This document shows, one piece after another, positions 8,034 through 17,690 of a DNA stretch of 53,401 nucleotides. A program made the position numbers and the translations under genes. The notes beneath the pieces are model-generated. The model made no database searches, was not told where the DNA came from, and worked only from the letters and a program-made list of their open reading frames with translations. The DNA lies in assembly GCA_020426505.1 (NCBI GenBank), contig JAGQPX010000046.1:1-53401 (forward strand), given 5' to 3'. The DNA is from Planctomycetaceae bacterium. Lineage in GTDB: Bacteria > Planctomycetota > Planctomycetia > Planctomycetales > Planctomycetaceae. Each line of letters opens with the position of its first letter. Positions within the stretch are counted from its first letter, which is position 1.

Positions 8034-9806
8034 TCACCGGGGATCGAAGTAGTCCATGAAGCGTGACAGTGCAGCGGCGCCGCCCTCGACTTCGATGGTG
8101 CCGTTCACGACGGCTGCCGCCGGTTTGAGGCGGTTCATGGCGATCTCCTTGAACGTGCGGCTGGTGGTGATGAGTGTGCCCGCCCGGTCCTCCGCCAGTC
8201 CCTCCGTCACGATGACGACGCCCCTGCGGATGCGGAGTGTGTAGTCTTCCTTGATGTCGGTGAAGCGGAAGCCGAACGCAGTCTCCAGATTGAGCACTTC
8301 CTCCGCCCTCAAGCTGACTTGCAGTGACGGTAGAAACGTTTTGATTGGGAACTGATCGAACACTTCGATGGGAGTGCTGTGCGAGTTGGATGGGGGAATC
8401 ACGAACCCGTTCGCCTCAGCGGCACAGGTGAGGAAATAGTTACGCCCTGTTGCGGAGATCTCGCGTTCGCCGAGTGCGGTGAGCGCGGCCGCGCGCAGTG
8501 AGGGGGCATCGGCTTCTCCCAGCCGGTCGAGGTGCGTGGCAAGGACAAGCGCCCAGGCGGGTTCGTCCTCCTGCATGGCAGTCGTGAACTCCTCACGCAG
8601 CCTGTCCGTATCGCCAGCCAGCCGGACCATCAACTCGGACTCGCGGTGCTTCGCGACGGGGAGCAGGTCCTCCGGGTCGCCGGAGAACCAGCCGAGCGTC
8701 CCTGCGAAAACGGCCCGGGCCGACCAGTCGACCCGCCCGTAGAACTCCTGCAGGTACGGCAGGTCGACCAGATGCGGCGGCAGTTCGATTGTCGCTGCGA
8801 TCTCGTCCGGCGTCATGCCTCGGTTGATCATGCGGATCGTCTGATCGTGAACGTACTGGATGGCGTCCCGGTAGTTCGTGAGTTGCTCGCGGATGGTGTC
8901 CGCTCCGAAGACCGGCTGCGTGTGCTGAGGGATCAGGATGTTGGCATTCATGCCGATCATGAGATCGATCGAAGCGGCCCACTGGCGAACGTCCCGGTAC
9001 GACGTGCCCCGGATGGCGTAAAGGTTGGGGAAGCTGTGATAGTAATTGTCGGCAGGCAACAGGATGCCGCGGTCCGGCAGGAACAGGAACAACTGGTCGT
9101 CGGTTTCGCCGGGGGCGTGCTGGATGATGAACGACTCGCCGGCGATCGTTCCCTCGAACCGTTCGTCGATCGTGTTCGTCGGTTCGAGATAGAACATGCC
9201 GGCGTTGTGAGCGAAGTGCAGTCTCGGACCAATCCCCGAGTTTTCGAAGGTTTCTTCCGGTAAGTACACGCCGAATTGCCGCATCCCCCGCTGAAAGGTG
9301 ATCGGCCGTAGCACGTTGACCGTCTCGTGCACGTGATCGGCCGTGTGCTCCTGAGCCCAGATGCGGGCTTTCGTTTCCTGCTCACGCAACAGCACGCCCG
9401 TGCCGAAGACGTGGTCCGGGTGGTTATGCGTATAGATCACATCGGTGATCTCCTTGCCGGACTTTTCACGTAACGCCGTGATGCGCGGCAACAGTTCCTC
9501 AGCCGCTTCGATGCTTTCCAACGCGTCTATCAGGATCAGCCCGTCAGGGGCATCGACGATGATCACATTTGCGAGGCCGTAGCCGATCGCGACGTAGACC
9601 CCCTGCGAGACTTCCTCGATGCGCTTCTCGAAGATGGCCGTCTGCTCGGCAAGTGACGGATGGGACTTCGCCGGGATCACGTCTGCGAACAGTCGCTCGG
9701 CTTGTCCCGCCGGGACAGTCGACCGCAACAGCAGATACCCTGCCCCGCTCGCAATTGACAGCGTAACGACGACGCCGGTCAACAGGCCGAGGAGAAAACG
9801 CTTCAT
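8034..9806 (-). CDS. Exported metallo-beta-lactamase-fold hydrolase, alkylsulfatase-like
   Basis: A 590-residue protein with a signal peptide or anchor (residues 1-27) followed by a metallo-beta-lactamase domain. The zinc motif is THNHPDH (126-132), as in SdsA1/YjcS-type alkylsulfatases, where the first His-x-His binds zinc. Later landmarks are ADNYYHSFPNLYAIRG (a segment characteristic of the alkylsulfatase group), the dimerisation-type region, and a C-terminal SCP2-like domain (about 480-590). Known relatives cleave primary or secondary alkyl sulfates outside the cytoplasm. The substrate here is inferred only from family. It is likely co-transcribed with the membrane protein that follows it by 18 bases. 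Confidence 0.85.
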   Translation of the reverse strand: MKRFLLGLLTGVVVTLSIASGAGYLLLRSTVPAGQAERLFADVIPAKSHPSLAEQTAIFEKRIEEVSQGVYVAIGYGLANVIIVDAPDGLILIDALESIEAAEELLPRITALREKSGKEITDVIYTHNHPDHVFGTGVLLREQETKARIWAQEHTADHVHETVNVLRPITFQRGMRQFGVYLPEETFENSGIGPRLHFAHNAGMFYLEPTNTIDERFEGTIAGESFIIQHAPGETDDQLFLFLPDRGILLPADNYYHSFPNLYAIRGTSYRDVRQWAASIDLMIGMNANILIPQHTQPVFGADTIREQLTNYRDAIQYVHDQTIRMINRGMTPDEIAATIELPPHLVDLPYLQEFYGRVDWSARAVFAGTLGWFSGDPEDLLPVAKHRESELMVRLAGDTDRLREEFTTAMQEDEPAWALVLATHLDRLGEADAPSLRAAALTALGEREISATGRNYFLTCAAEANGFVIPPSNSHSTPIEVFDQFPIKTFLPSLQVSLRAEEVLNLETAFGFRFTDIKEDYTLRIRRGVVIVTEGLAEDRAGTLITTSRTFKEIAMNRLKPAAAVVNGTIEVEGGAAALSRFMDYFDPR

Positions 9807-9951
9807 GTTGGGCCCACATTCGATGGGTTTTGGTTGACGTCGAAGGGCACACGACGTGTGTTTCGCCTCCCATGATGATCAGAGGGGCTCAACTGTCAAA
9901 CCATCGAAGCAGAGTGGAGTGGATCAGTTTGAAGAAGGTTTGAGATTTCTG

Positions 9952-10044
9952 GGTGGCATGCTCTCACGCTGATAGGCGGGTGAGCATGTCGTTTAGCGGC
10001 TTTCGGACATGGTGACCCGGCTATCGCCGTGACGCCATGCCACC
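9952..10044. repeat. Compound palindromic intergenic repeat
   Basis: GGTGGCATG (9952-9960) pairs with CATGCCACC (10036-10044). Inside are a second pair, CATGCTCTCAC/GTGAGCATG (9957-9967, 9980-9988, one bulge), and a third, CATGTC/GACATG. The nested layout resembles the element at 6849 although the sequence differs. It lies between the ends of divergent-looking transcription units: the alkylsulfatase gene starts leftward from 9806, and the ResB-CcsA gene ends at 10093. Confidence 0.75.
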
Positions 10045-10092
10045 TAGGAATTGATTGCTTTGTCACTCAGCGATCGATTCGTCGAGCAAAAT

Positions 10093-13000
10093 TCAGACCG
10101 TCGCCTTTCGGCTTCGCCACCATTCGCGTGGCAAACACCCGATGCCTGCGATGAGCATTTGGGACAGGCAGAACAATCCCAGTTTGGCCAGGCGTCCCTC
10201 CGTGAAGCCGTAGGAGTGCAGGCCGACGTTGAGCTCGTTGACGCCGAACCAGCTCCAGCTCACGACGACGCCCCCCAGGACTGTCAGGATCGCCAGACCG
10301 CGCGACTTGACCATTCCCCCCCAGCGGGCATGAAGCACGAGAGCATTCCAGAGCACAATGATCAGGGCACCGTTCTCCTTCGGGTCCCAACCCCAGAATC
10401 GGCCCCACGAGTCATCTGCCCACAGCCCGCCGAGGACTGTGCCAAAAAAGCTGAAGAAGATTGCAAAGCAGAGCACGCCGTAGTTCATGCGGGTGAGTGT
10501 CTGCTCCTCGTCGAGAGACAATGATTTCGTGCAGACACCTCGCGCGATGGTCACGAGTCCCAATACGCCTGAGACATAGGTCGCAGCATATCCGAGCGTC
10601 ACACAGACGACGTGCGTGGCGAGCCAGAATTGGGTGTCGAGGACCGCTTCGAGGACACCGAACGTGTCGCCGTCCATCGCCAGACCGTGAGCAATGCGGA
10701 GCGTGAGGAACCCGGTGACCGCGGCAATCACGTTGCCGACGCCCAGTCGATAGACCGCTTCGAGCCCGATTCCGAACAGCACGCCCGCCCAGCCAATGAA
10801 CACGGCTGACGAGTACAGGTTGGTGACAGGCGGACGACCGGAGATGTAGATGCGTCCAATAATCGCGAGCGTGTGCAGGATGAACGTCGTGGCGATCACC
10901 CAGAACGCTGCGCTGTTGAGTGGGCGTGTCCAGACAAGCCAGCTCAAGGCGACGAGTACGAACGCGACCACATAGATCCACGAGGCCAGATTGAACGGAG
11001 CGACACTGTTGAAGTACGCTTCAAAGTCGGCCGCCTTGAGATCGACGATCTTCGCAGAGCCCGTTGGGGTGAGCTTCGTCGTCGTGACCGACTCCAGCAG
11101 CGTGCGATACTCAGCGACAGCTGCATTGAACGCTACCGCGTCCCCCTTTGCATGGGCAGCGAAGGTGTCACGCAGCATTACAAACGCCGGCGGTGCCTCG
11201 CGGCCGAGTTGTTCGTCCATCGCGGCATAGATGCTCGCCAGCGGGTACGACACCCAGTCGGCTTCCTGAATCTCAGCGAATGACTGCTCGCTGCGTTCAA
11301 CATGCGTGGGAACCGAGAGTGGGAAGCCCAGACGAGGGATGCCTTCCTTCGCCTGCTCCATGAAGCTCTTGACGGCCATCAATTGCTGGACGGCTTCCGT
11401 TTTGTTTTCCTGCATGGCCTCCTGGGACGGCAGTGGGGGCGTCAGTTCTGCGAGATCACGGAAGCCGGTTTGCAGTTTGTCGTACAGGCTGACCTTCCGC
11501 TGGAGTTCCAACTGTTTGCGTTGAATGAGTGTGAGCGAGTCCTGATCCGCCTCGACTGCTGCTTCGAGTTGCGGCCGCATTTCGGCCCACTTCTTCTCGA
11601 ACTCGGCCAGTCCATACGTCCATGATCCGGGGCGACGTTCAAGGCCCAGCAGGTCGACCATCTCGACAGATTCGATGCGGAACACGTGATGCGTCGCTGC
11701 CTCCTTTGGCTTGGCGATCACATCGAGCAGCCAATGCACGGCTGACTTGGACTTCTCGTCATCGTCCATGCGGTCATGCTTGAAGGTCTGCCGGTCCGAG
11801 AGCGCAATCAGGGCATTTCGTGCCAGGGAGTCAAATGGTTGAGGACGTCCCTGGTTCAGCACGGGCAACTCACCGAACGCTTTGATATCCGGCTCGCCCG
11901 TTTTCGGTCCACGAGGTATCGCAAACATGGCGATGAAGGTTGCCGTGAGCACGACCGCGACCACGGGCACCAGCCACCGGCGAATGTCCGCTTGTCGAAG
12001 TATTTCCGGAGCAACGCCAGCGGGCGATTCGACCTTGCGCATCTGGTCGAAGGTGGTCAGCCGTCGATTGAGGAACCGCAACAACGTCAACGTGAACTGG
12101 GCCAGCATGCCGAACACGACAATCATGCAGGCGATGTAGGGGACCATCCAGCCGGTGTTGCTGACGACTTGTAGGGTCGTTGCCTCCTTGGACTCCGGGC
12201 TGGGGAGTGACCCCGCCGGATGGAAGCTGCTTTGATAAAACGTCTCACCGCCGTATCGCAAGGGGTTGTTCATCCAGACCGGATACTCGAATGTCGAACC
12301 CCGTTCTGAGTCAGCAATCTTGAGAATAGACCGATAGTCGCGTGGACTGTTGGTGCCGGCGTAGTCGTTCTTCTGCACATCAACGAGCGTGACCTCATAA
12401 GGCTTGTAGAGTCGCTTGAAGCGGAGAGCCACCTCGTAGTCGTTCCCATCGACCTCGACCGTCTGATCTTCGCCGAAGAAGTAGGGAGGCTTCATCCACA
12501 CACTGGCAACGTAGGTGCCCAGCGATGCGCCGGTCGACTTGTCGAGGAACTCAAGGTATGTCGAAGGATGATCGACAGTCGCTTCCATGTCCGTGCCGGT
12601 GGATTGCTTGAGGTTGACGGCTGCAAAACGTTTGCCGACGCCGTCTGTCGCCGGGTTCTCAAAGTCGGGATTCTCGGCCAGCACGCCTCGCTCCCCGTCA
12701 AGGCGTTTGAGATCGGAGTTGGGGTAGTAGTCGACGACGCGGATGTCGAACGGCAGGTTTTCATCGGACAGCGTGGCACCCGTCTTCAGCAGACGTGCCG
12801 GAATGACAGTGTGCCAGTCCTGTGACTCATCGGACTTGTCGACAACGGCGAGTTCGACAGTGCGGATGTCTTCACTGAATTGAACCGTACGGCCTTCCTC
12901 GATCAACATGCGGCTCTCGACATGAGCGGTGCCGACCAGCACGTCAAATACCATGATTAAGCCGATGCCTCCGTGCAGCAGGACGATGCCGGCCCGCTTG

Positions 13001-13821
13001 CGGAAAACAAGGATGCAGCCGGCCAGCAGCACAAGCGAGGCCAGCGTCGCCTTGAGGACCTGGTTCAAAATCCTCATGGATGAGTCATCGAGTTGGCCCA
13101 CAAAGAGCATGCATACCTCAGCCCCAGCCAGAACGGCCGACATGCCGATAAGCAGCCAGCGAACATTCCGCTGCTCTTCAGCCGTGTTGAAGGCGTACAC
13201 CATCGAGAGGCCCGTCAACGCCAGCAGCGAAACCTGCATCACCTTCCACAGCAGGTCATAGCTCAGCCATGTCTCCGATTGCAGGCCGTCCGGATTCGAG
13301 CCGCTCTTGATGACCAGTGCCGTCACGAGACAGCCGAACAGAATGGTTGCCCAGCCGATGGATAACCGGGCACCTTTCGCCTGCACCTTGAAGCGGACTG
13401 CGTGGGCCGCAAACAGGTTGAGCATCATCACCGCGCCGATGGTCCAGCCTTTGGGGAACCAGATGCCGAACCACGAGGGCAGATCGGGTGGCTGACCGGG
13501 ACAAAACGCGGGCGGGACGAAGATCTGAAAGTCGATCCAGGTGAAGAACTCATTCAGATGCAGCCAGGGGTAAGAGGTTGACCACAACTGCGAAACGTCG
13601 AGGCGGAAGTATTCGTTGATGACAGCCCAGATGTCTTTTTCGACTTGGGCGAGCGTTCCTGCCAGGACAATGAAGATCGACAGGGCGAACAATACGACGG
13701 TGAGTTTGAGGGACGCAAACGGTGCGAGCACCTGAGAAGCCGCGGACAGGAAGGAGGTGTTCTCCGACGTCGCGTGTGACGGCGAAGCGTCCGTCTGGCT
13801 GTCCTTTTCCACTGCTGCCAT
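10093..13821 (-). CDS. Fused ResB-CcsA cytochrome c maturation protein (system II)
   Basis: A 1242-residue fusion of the two halves of system II cytochrome c synthetase. The N-terminal ~600 residues are ResB-like: helices near 30-55, 140-160, 170-190 and further on, then a large extracytoplasmic region (about 320-550) and another helix. A middle section (about 620-930) starts with a PVLNQGRPQPFDSLARN segment and is soluble and helical. The C-terminal ~300 residues are CcsA, with the tryptophan-rich haem motif FWGWDPKENGA beginning near residue 1141 and flanking conserved histidines. The protein should move haem across the membrane and attach it to CxxCH apocytochromes such as the one at the right end of this window. 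ResB-CcsA fusions are known; the long middle insert is worth noting. Confidence 0.93.
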   Translation of the reverse strand: MAAVEKDSQTDASPSHATSENTSFLSAASQVLAPFASLKLTVVLFALSIFIVLAGTLAQVEKDIWAVINEYFRLDVSQLWSTSYPWLHLNEFFTWIDFQIFVPPAFCPGQPPDLPSWFGIWFPKGWTIGAVMMLNLFAAHAVRFKVQAKGARLSIGWATILFGCLVTALVIKSGSNPDGLQSETWLSYDLLWKVMQVSLLALTGLSMVYAFNTAEEQRNVRWLLIGMSAVLAGAEVCMLFVGQLDDSSMRILNQVLKATLASLVLLAGCILVFRKRAGIVLLHGGIGLIMVFDVLVGTAHVESRMLIEEGRTVQFSEDIRTVELAVVDKSDESQDWHTVIPARLLKTGATLSDENLPFDIRVVDYYPNSDLKRLDGERGVLAENPDFENPATDGVGKRFAAVNLKQSTGTDMEATVDHPSTYLEFLDKSTGASLGTYVASVWMKPPYFFGEDQTVEVDGNDYEVALRFKRLYKPYEVTLVDVQKNDYAGTNSPRDYRSILKIADSERGSTFEYPVWMNNPLRYGGETFYQSSFHPAGSLPSPESKEATTLQVVSNTGWMVPYIACMIVVFGMLAQFTLTLLRFLNRRLTTFDQMRKVESPAGVAPEILRQADIRRWLVPVVAVVLTATFIAMFAIPRGPKTGEPDIKAFGELPVLNQGRPQPFDSLARNALIALSDRQTFKHDRMDDDEKSKSAVHWLLDVIAKPKEAATHHVFRIESVEMVDLLGLERRPGSWTYGLAEFEKKWAEMRPQLEAAVEADQDSLTLIQRKQLELQRKVSLYDKLQTGFRDLAELTPPLPSQEAMQENKTEAVQQLMAVKSFMEQAKEGIPRLGFPLSVPTHVERSEQSFAEIQEADWVSYPLASIYAAMDEQLGREAPPAFVMLRDTFAAHAKGDAVAFNAAVAEYRTLLESVTTTKLTPTGSAKIVDLKAADFEAYFNSVAPFNLASWIYVVAFVLVALSWLVWTRPLNSAAFWVIATTFILHTLAIIGRIYISGRPPVTNLYSSAVFIGWAGVLFGIGLEAVYRLGVGNVIAAVTGFLTLRIAHGLAMDGDTFGVLEAVLDTQFWLATHVVCVTLGYAATYVSGVLGLVTIARGVCTKSLSLDEEQTLTRMNYGVLCFAIFFSFFGTVLGGLWADDSWGRFWGWDPKENGALIIVLWNALVLHARWGGMVKSRGLAILTVLGGVVVSWSWFGVNELNVGLHSYGFTEGRLAKLGLFCLSQMLIAGIGCLPREWWRSRKATV

Positions 13822-13934
13822 GGCGGCTACCTGTCGTTTGAATGACTACTTCTCTGAGTTTGACTTTTCGATCATTCGCTCGCACTGCTGGACGAGCCAG
13901 CAGTGGCACCCAACGTCTGCCCCGCAGTCGATGA

Positions 13935-15047
13935 TTATGGCAGTTTGACCGACGTGACGAACGCCTCGAAGTTTTCCAATTCGCGTTCTGCCAGAGCCGG
14001 GTCTCCCATCATCTTGAAGAACCAGCTTTGCCCTCCCTGCGGCACCATCACGGCCACGATTGTCTGTTCCTCGCCGACAAGGTTGAACAGTCGACCGGTC
14101 GTACCGTCGACGTTGAGTTGCTTCGCGGACGCGTCCAGCTGTTCCTGCGTGATGTTGTCGAGCCCGACCTGTCCGCGCCAACGGTTCACGTTGGAGAGTT
14201 CATCGCCCCCTGCCATCATCGCGCTGATGTCGAGGGATTGATCGCCCTCTGTCACCGCGAAAGAGGCGACTCGCATCGTCGATGCTTTGCCCGTCTCCCA
14301 TCCTTCGGGAGTCTCGAACGCGAGTGCCGATGAGGAAGTCGGTCCGGAGGATGGTGGCTGTGTGGCTCGCGCTGTCGACCGAGTCGCCGGTGCGGCTGAC
14401 AATGCCTTCGGCAGGATGATGGCGCCCAACATGCGAGCGTCGTCGATCTCGTCGGTCTTGCCGTTCAGGTCGACGACCGTGATCTCCTGACCGTTGGCTG
14501 TGAGTGTTCGCAGTTCGTTCTGTTCTTGTGCAGCACTTAACCAGTCGCCATCCTCCATCGGCGCCAGACCGAGTTGTCTGCGCCAGCGGTCGATGTTCTG
14601 TTTCATGTACTCACTGCGGTCGTCGCCGGACATCGGGAGCTTAATCACACTCACCTCCAGCGGCGGGTCGGTTCCATCGACGGTGAGGGTTGCGAATCGC
14701 ATCCCGGAGGCGGGCTCCGATGACCAGCCTTCCGGTAACGTCCACGTTGGTTCGCCGGAGGACATTTCCACCGATTCCATCAGCGATGTGAACTGTGACT
14801 CGACGTCCGCTACAGCATCCTGCGAGCCGGTCAGCTTGAAGAACCACGCCATCGCGTTCACAGCATCGAATGCTGAAACGTCATCCCGGGCGGGAGCAAC
14901 CGGCGTGTTCTCCTCCTTCGGCACCGAGTAACGCGAGATCCCTTCCTGACTGCCGCAGCCGACGAGTGAGGCGAGCAGGATCAGAAACACCAGGGGACGT
15001 AATCGGAGAATGTGAGCAGTCGGCAGTGGCAAGGGCGGGGAAGGCAT
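13935..15047 (-). CDS. Lipoprotein with an internal duplication, unknown function
   Basis: From the ATG at 15047 the protein has 370 residues with a lipoprotein signal ending in the lipobox LVGC. Two related halves follow. Each has a GW...MR.A segment (GWSSEPASGMRFATLTV and GWETGKASTMRVASFAV) followed by a NVNRWRGQVGL/NIDRWRRQLGL motif, and each is associated with a WFFK.(L/M).G...AV/LAE..F..F..SV segment. This is a tandem duplication of a roughly 150-residue unit. The frame is open far upstream (to 15233), but the lipoprotein signal fixes the start. The function is unknown; it is probably anchored in an outer or cytoplasmic membrane. The ~125-base leader has a TATAAT box. Confidence 0.8.
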   Translation of the reverse strand: MPSPPLPLPTAHILRLRPLVFLILLASLVGCGSQEGISRYSVPKEENTPVAPARDDVSAFDAVNAMAWFFKLTGSQDAVADVESQFTSLMESVEMSSGEPTWTLPEGWSSEPASGMRFATLTVDGTDPPLEVSVIKLPMSGDDRSEYMKQNIDRWRRQLGLAPMEDGDWLSAAQEQNELRTLTANGQEITVVDLNGKTDEIDDARMLGAIILPKALSAAPATRSTARATQPPSSGPTSSSALAFETPEGWETGKASTMRVASFAVTEGDQSLDISAMMAGGDELSNVNRWRGQVGLDNITQEQLDASAKQLNVDGTTGRLFNLVGEEQTIVAVMVPQGGQSWFFKMMGDPALAERELENFEAFVTSVKLP

Positions 15048-15179
15048 CAGAATCTCAAGGGCGGAGCATCGCGGCGGGAGGGTGTCGACGGGTCGTAAGC
15101 TGCTGTCTTCACAATGGGTTACGCATCTCTTTGTTATCCACTCGCATGCCAGGATGCGATCACGAACCATCGACATCTT

Positions 15180-15185
15180 ATTATA
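15180..15185 (-). promoter_or_regulatory. Perfect -10 box upstream of the lipoprotein gene
   Basis: The minus strand reads TATAAT at 15185-15180, placing a start near 15173 and a leader of about 125 bases before the lipoprotein ATG. No good -35 element was found at normal spacing, so this is tentative. Confidence 0.35.
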
Positions 15186-15248
15186 GGTCTGCTGACGCGG
15201 AAAAGTACACTGCCCCGACTGAACCCATCGCATTCATCCGTGTGAGCC

Positions 15249-15286
15249 GTGAAATCCTTGGTTTTCATCTCGACCACGGATTTCAC
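15249..15286. repeat. Imperfect 13-bp inverted repeat
   Basis: GTGAAATCCTTGG (15249-15261) and CCACGGATTTCAC (15274-15286) pair with one mismatch around a 12-base loop. It lies between two divergently transcribed genes, so it is unlikely to terminate either. It resembles interspersed repeat fragments rather than an operator. Confidence 0.55.
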
Positions 15287-15834
15287 AGATGACACATGTT
15301 CTCAATCAGCCTTGCGGCTGCTTCACACGGTTGAGGGAAGCGTGGATGACACGTTGCCCAGATGACCGGCACGTTCTGCTGGTGTTGGCACGCGATCTGC
15401 AACTCTGGTCGACATCCGGGCGATTACCCTTGTCCGAACGAGTTCTCAACTCACCTTAGATTGACTCGACCACAACTTGTCAGGGAGAAATCGGTCATCA
15501 ACTCGTCAGCATGGATTCGCCGTCGAGTGGCCCATTTGTAACTTTCTCCTCGGCAGGTTGTAAAAACGACAAACTTCAGGCAAGGAGGCCTTGATGCTGA
15601 GCCGTGCTCTTCGTCGATCTCTCGACACTCCTCTATTCGCCGTCCGGCGATCACTGCACGTGCTCCAGTCTCGCTGACTCTCTTCCCTTCCCCACGATCA
15701 GAATTCCAACTTGAGACACCTGAAGGCCTCAGGATGCAGGCTCTCAGACTGTCCACACAGACTTTTGGCAAGGATGCCCCGCAGACAGGATCGTCTTGCG
15801 ATGATGTCCGCTGACCGACCGAATGGAGTCGACC
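15287..15834. other. Intergenic stretch without a supported gene
   Basis: About 550 bases between the divergent lipoprotein and thioredoxin-protease genes. Short open frames exist on both strands, but none has codon bias, a start signal or a recognisable product. A leader RNA or promoters for the downstream gene could be here, but I see no clear -10/-35 pair. Confidence 0.5.
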
Positions 15835-17559
15835 ATGATGACTTCCGCCATCCCCGCAGCCATCCTCACGATGGCCGCTCTAACCGGACAACCTCGAGGC
15901 GAAGTGCTGGACTTCAGTGCCACCTGGTGCGGCCCCTGTCAGCAGATGGCCCCCATCGTTTCCAAACTGGAGCGACAGGGCTACCCGATTCGCAAAGTGG
16001 ACGTGGATTCAAACCGGGCACTCGCTCAAAAGTACGGCATCTCAAGTATCCCGGCGTTTGTGCTTGTCGTTGATGGCAAAGAGGTCACCCGTGTTGTGGG
16101 AGCGGTCTCTGAGCAACAGCTGATCAGCATGCTCGGCCAGATCCCCAGTGACCCGCCCGTGATGACAGCCGAGCGTGAGGCACCTCGCCGGTCGCGGGAG
16201 CGTCAGTCAGAGCCACGACCACAAACGCAGGACTCGACACCGACACAGCCGGTGATGACACTCGCCAGTGACACGCAGAACAATTCGGCCGATACCGCAA
16301 CGACTTCCCGAGAAGAATCTCCCTCTGCCCGCGGCATTATTGGCAAGTTGTTTGGTCGTGGCGAAGAGCAGGAATCTCCGGAACCCCCGGACGTCATTCG
16401 CGCCAATGTCGATGCAGGAGAAGCTCAAGCAGACGATGCACTACCAGTGCGTAACCCATTCGAGGCGAGTGTCCGCCTGCATGTGACGATCAACGGTCAA
16501 ACACAGGTCGGCTCCGGCACGTCGATTGACAGCCGCGTCGGGCAAACGATCGTCGCGACCTGTGGACACCTGTTCGACGGTTGGAACGAGCGTTCGAAGA
16601 TCGAAGTCGATCTGTTCCTGAATGGGAAAATGCAACACTATGTCGGTCGCATGATCCAGTACGATGTCAACTCGGACGTCGGCCTTGTCGCCATTCCGAC
16701 TGACACACTCGTGCCGACGGCTGAGGTTGCTCCCGCTGAGGCTCGCCCACAGGTCGATCAACCGTTGGTCAGCATCGGTTGCAGTGGCGGAGCGACGCCG
16801 ACTCAGGAGCGCGTGCAGGTCACGGCTCTCAACTACTTTGAAGGTCCGGACAACATCGAGTGCACTGGCGTCCCAGTGCAGGGACGCTCCGGAGGCGGGC
16901 TGTTCAATCGTCAGGGACAACTCGTCGGCCTGTGCATTGCTGCCGACGCTGAGCGAAAACGTGGTGCATACGCCGGACTACTCGCCGTGCATGACCTGCT
17001 AACCGCCTCAGGCATGGCCGACATTTATCAGGAGACGCCGTCGACCATGCCGGCAACGGCGGTCAATCCGACGGCCAACATCGCAGCGACGTCGACTCCA
17101 CCGACAAGCTCGCGTCAGCCGACAGCCATGAACGCCACGCAGCCGATGACACCCGTCACCCCGACACAGTCGTCCAACGCATTCGACCCGTTCGATGTTC
17201 CTGCGGTTGGTGCGGATGCCAAGCCGGAGGTCATCGTGATCGTGCATCCGCCGAATGCGCCGAGCAAAGTTGTGATCATCGACAATCCCAGCGAAAAGTT
17301 TCTGAGTTACCTGGACGGGCACATGGCCGCACAGCAGACAGCCGTGCAGACGAGTCAGGTGTCGCCGCAGGAGACGACCATCCCGCAAACGACCAGTCGC
17401 TTCACCATCCCCGGTGAAGAGGCTGACGATCCGGTCGTCGCGTACACGTCCCCCTTTGGTGATCGCACGAGTAACTCTTCCTGGCAACCGACAGCTCTCG
17501 TCGGTCCGTTTCGCCCGCAACAGTACATCCGGTCTCCACACACGCGACTGGCAAAGTAG
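15835..17559 (+). CDS. Thioredoxin-trypsin-like protease fusion
   Basis: A 574-residue protein joining a thioredoxin domain and a chymotrypsin-fold protease. The N-terminal domain (about 20-110) has the active-site motif WCGPC with Cys32 and Cys35 and the cis-proline segment ISSIPAF. A low-complexity linker (about 110-210) follows. The protease domain (about 215-395) shows a full triad: His245 in ATCGH, Asp281 in NSDVGLVAI and Ser352 in GRSGGG. The tail (about 400-574) is Pro/Thr/Gln-rich. The ATG at 15835 is preferred over 15823 because a GGAG lies six bases upstream of it. The N-terminus (IPAAILTMAALTG) is only weakly hydrophobic, so export is uncertain. The fusion suggests coupling of disulfide chemistry to proteolysis, which is inference. 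Confidence 0.88.
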   Translation: MMTSAIPAAILTMAALTGQPRGEVLDFSATWCGPCQQMAPIVSKLERQGYPIRKVDVDSNRALAQKYGISSIPAFVLVVDGKEVTRVVGAVSEQQLISMLGQIPSDPPVMTAEREAPRRSRERQSEPRPQTQDSTPTQPVMTLASDTQNNSADTATTSREESPSARGIIGKLFGRGEEQESPEPPDVIRANVDAGEAQADDALPVRNPFEASVRLHVTINGQTQVGSGTSIDSRVGQTIVATCGHLFDGWNERSKIEVDLFLNGKMQHYVGRMIQYDVNSDVGLVAIPTDTLVPTAEVAPAEARPQVDQPLVSIGCSGGATPTQERVQVTALNYFEGPDNIECTGVPVQGRSGGGLFNRQGQLVGLCIAADAERKRGAYAGLLAVHDLLTASGMADIYQETPSTMPATAVNPTANIAATSTPPTSSRQPTAMNATQPMTPVTPTQSSNAFDPFDVPAVGADAKPEVIVIVHPPNAPSKVVIIDNPSEKFLSYLDGHMAAQQTAVQTSQVSPQETTIPQTTSRFTIPGEEADDPVVAYTSPFGDRTSNSSWQPTALVGPFRPQQYIRSPHTRLAK

Positions 17560-17560
17560 G

Positions 17561-17658
17561 CATCACGCTCCTCCGTGATGTCACTTTCGCTCCATGAGGT
17601 TCCGTTAGAGACGTTTCGTAGTCCCAAAGATGTTCCGCTCATCTCGCGGAGCGAGATG
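17561..17658. terminator. Two hairpins between convergent genes
   Basis: CATCACG/CGTGATG (17561-17567, 17574-17580) and CATCTCGC/GCGAGATG (17640-17647, 17651-17658, three-base loop) lie between genes that converge here. Position suggests a bidirectional terminator, but neither hairpin has a strong T tract, and both look like fragments of interspersed repeats. Confidence 0.4.
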
Positions 17659-17690
17659 GCTACTTTTGTTGACGGAGTGACCGGCGACCG

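Noticed and set aside
15451..15771. A 106-codon minus-strand open frame in the large gap before the thioredoxin-protease gene
   Set aside because: No start signal, no recognisable domain and an Arg/Cys/Ser-rich composition typical of chance frames in GC-rich DNA.
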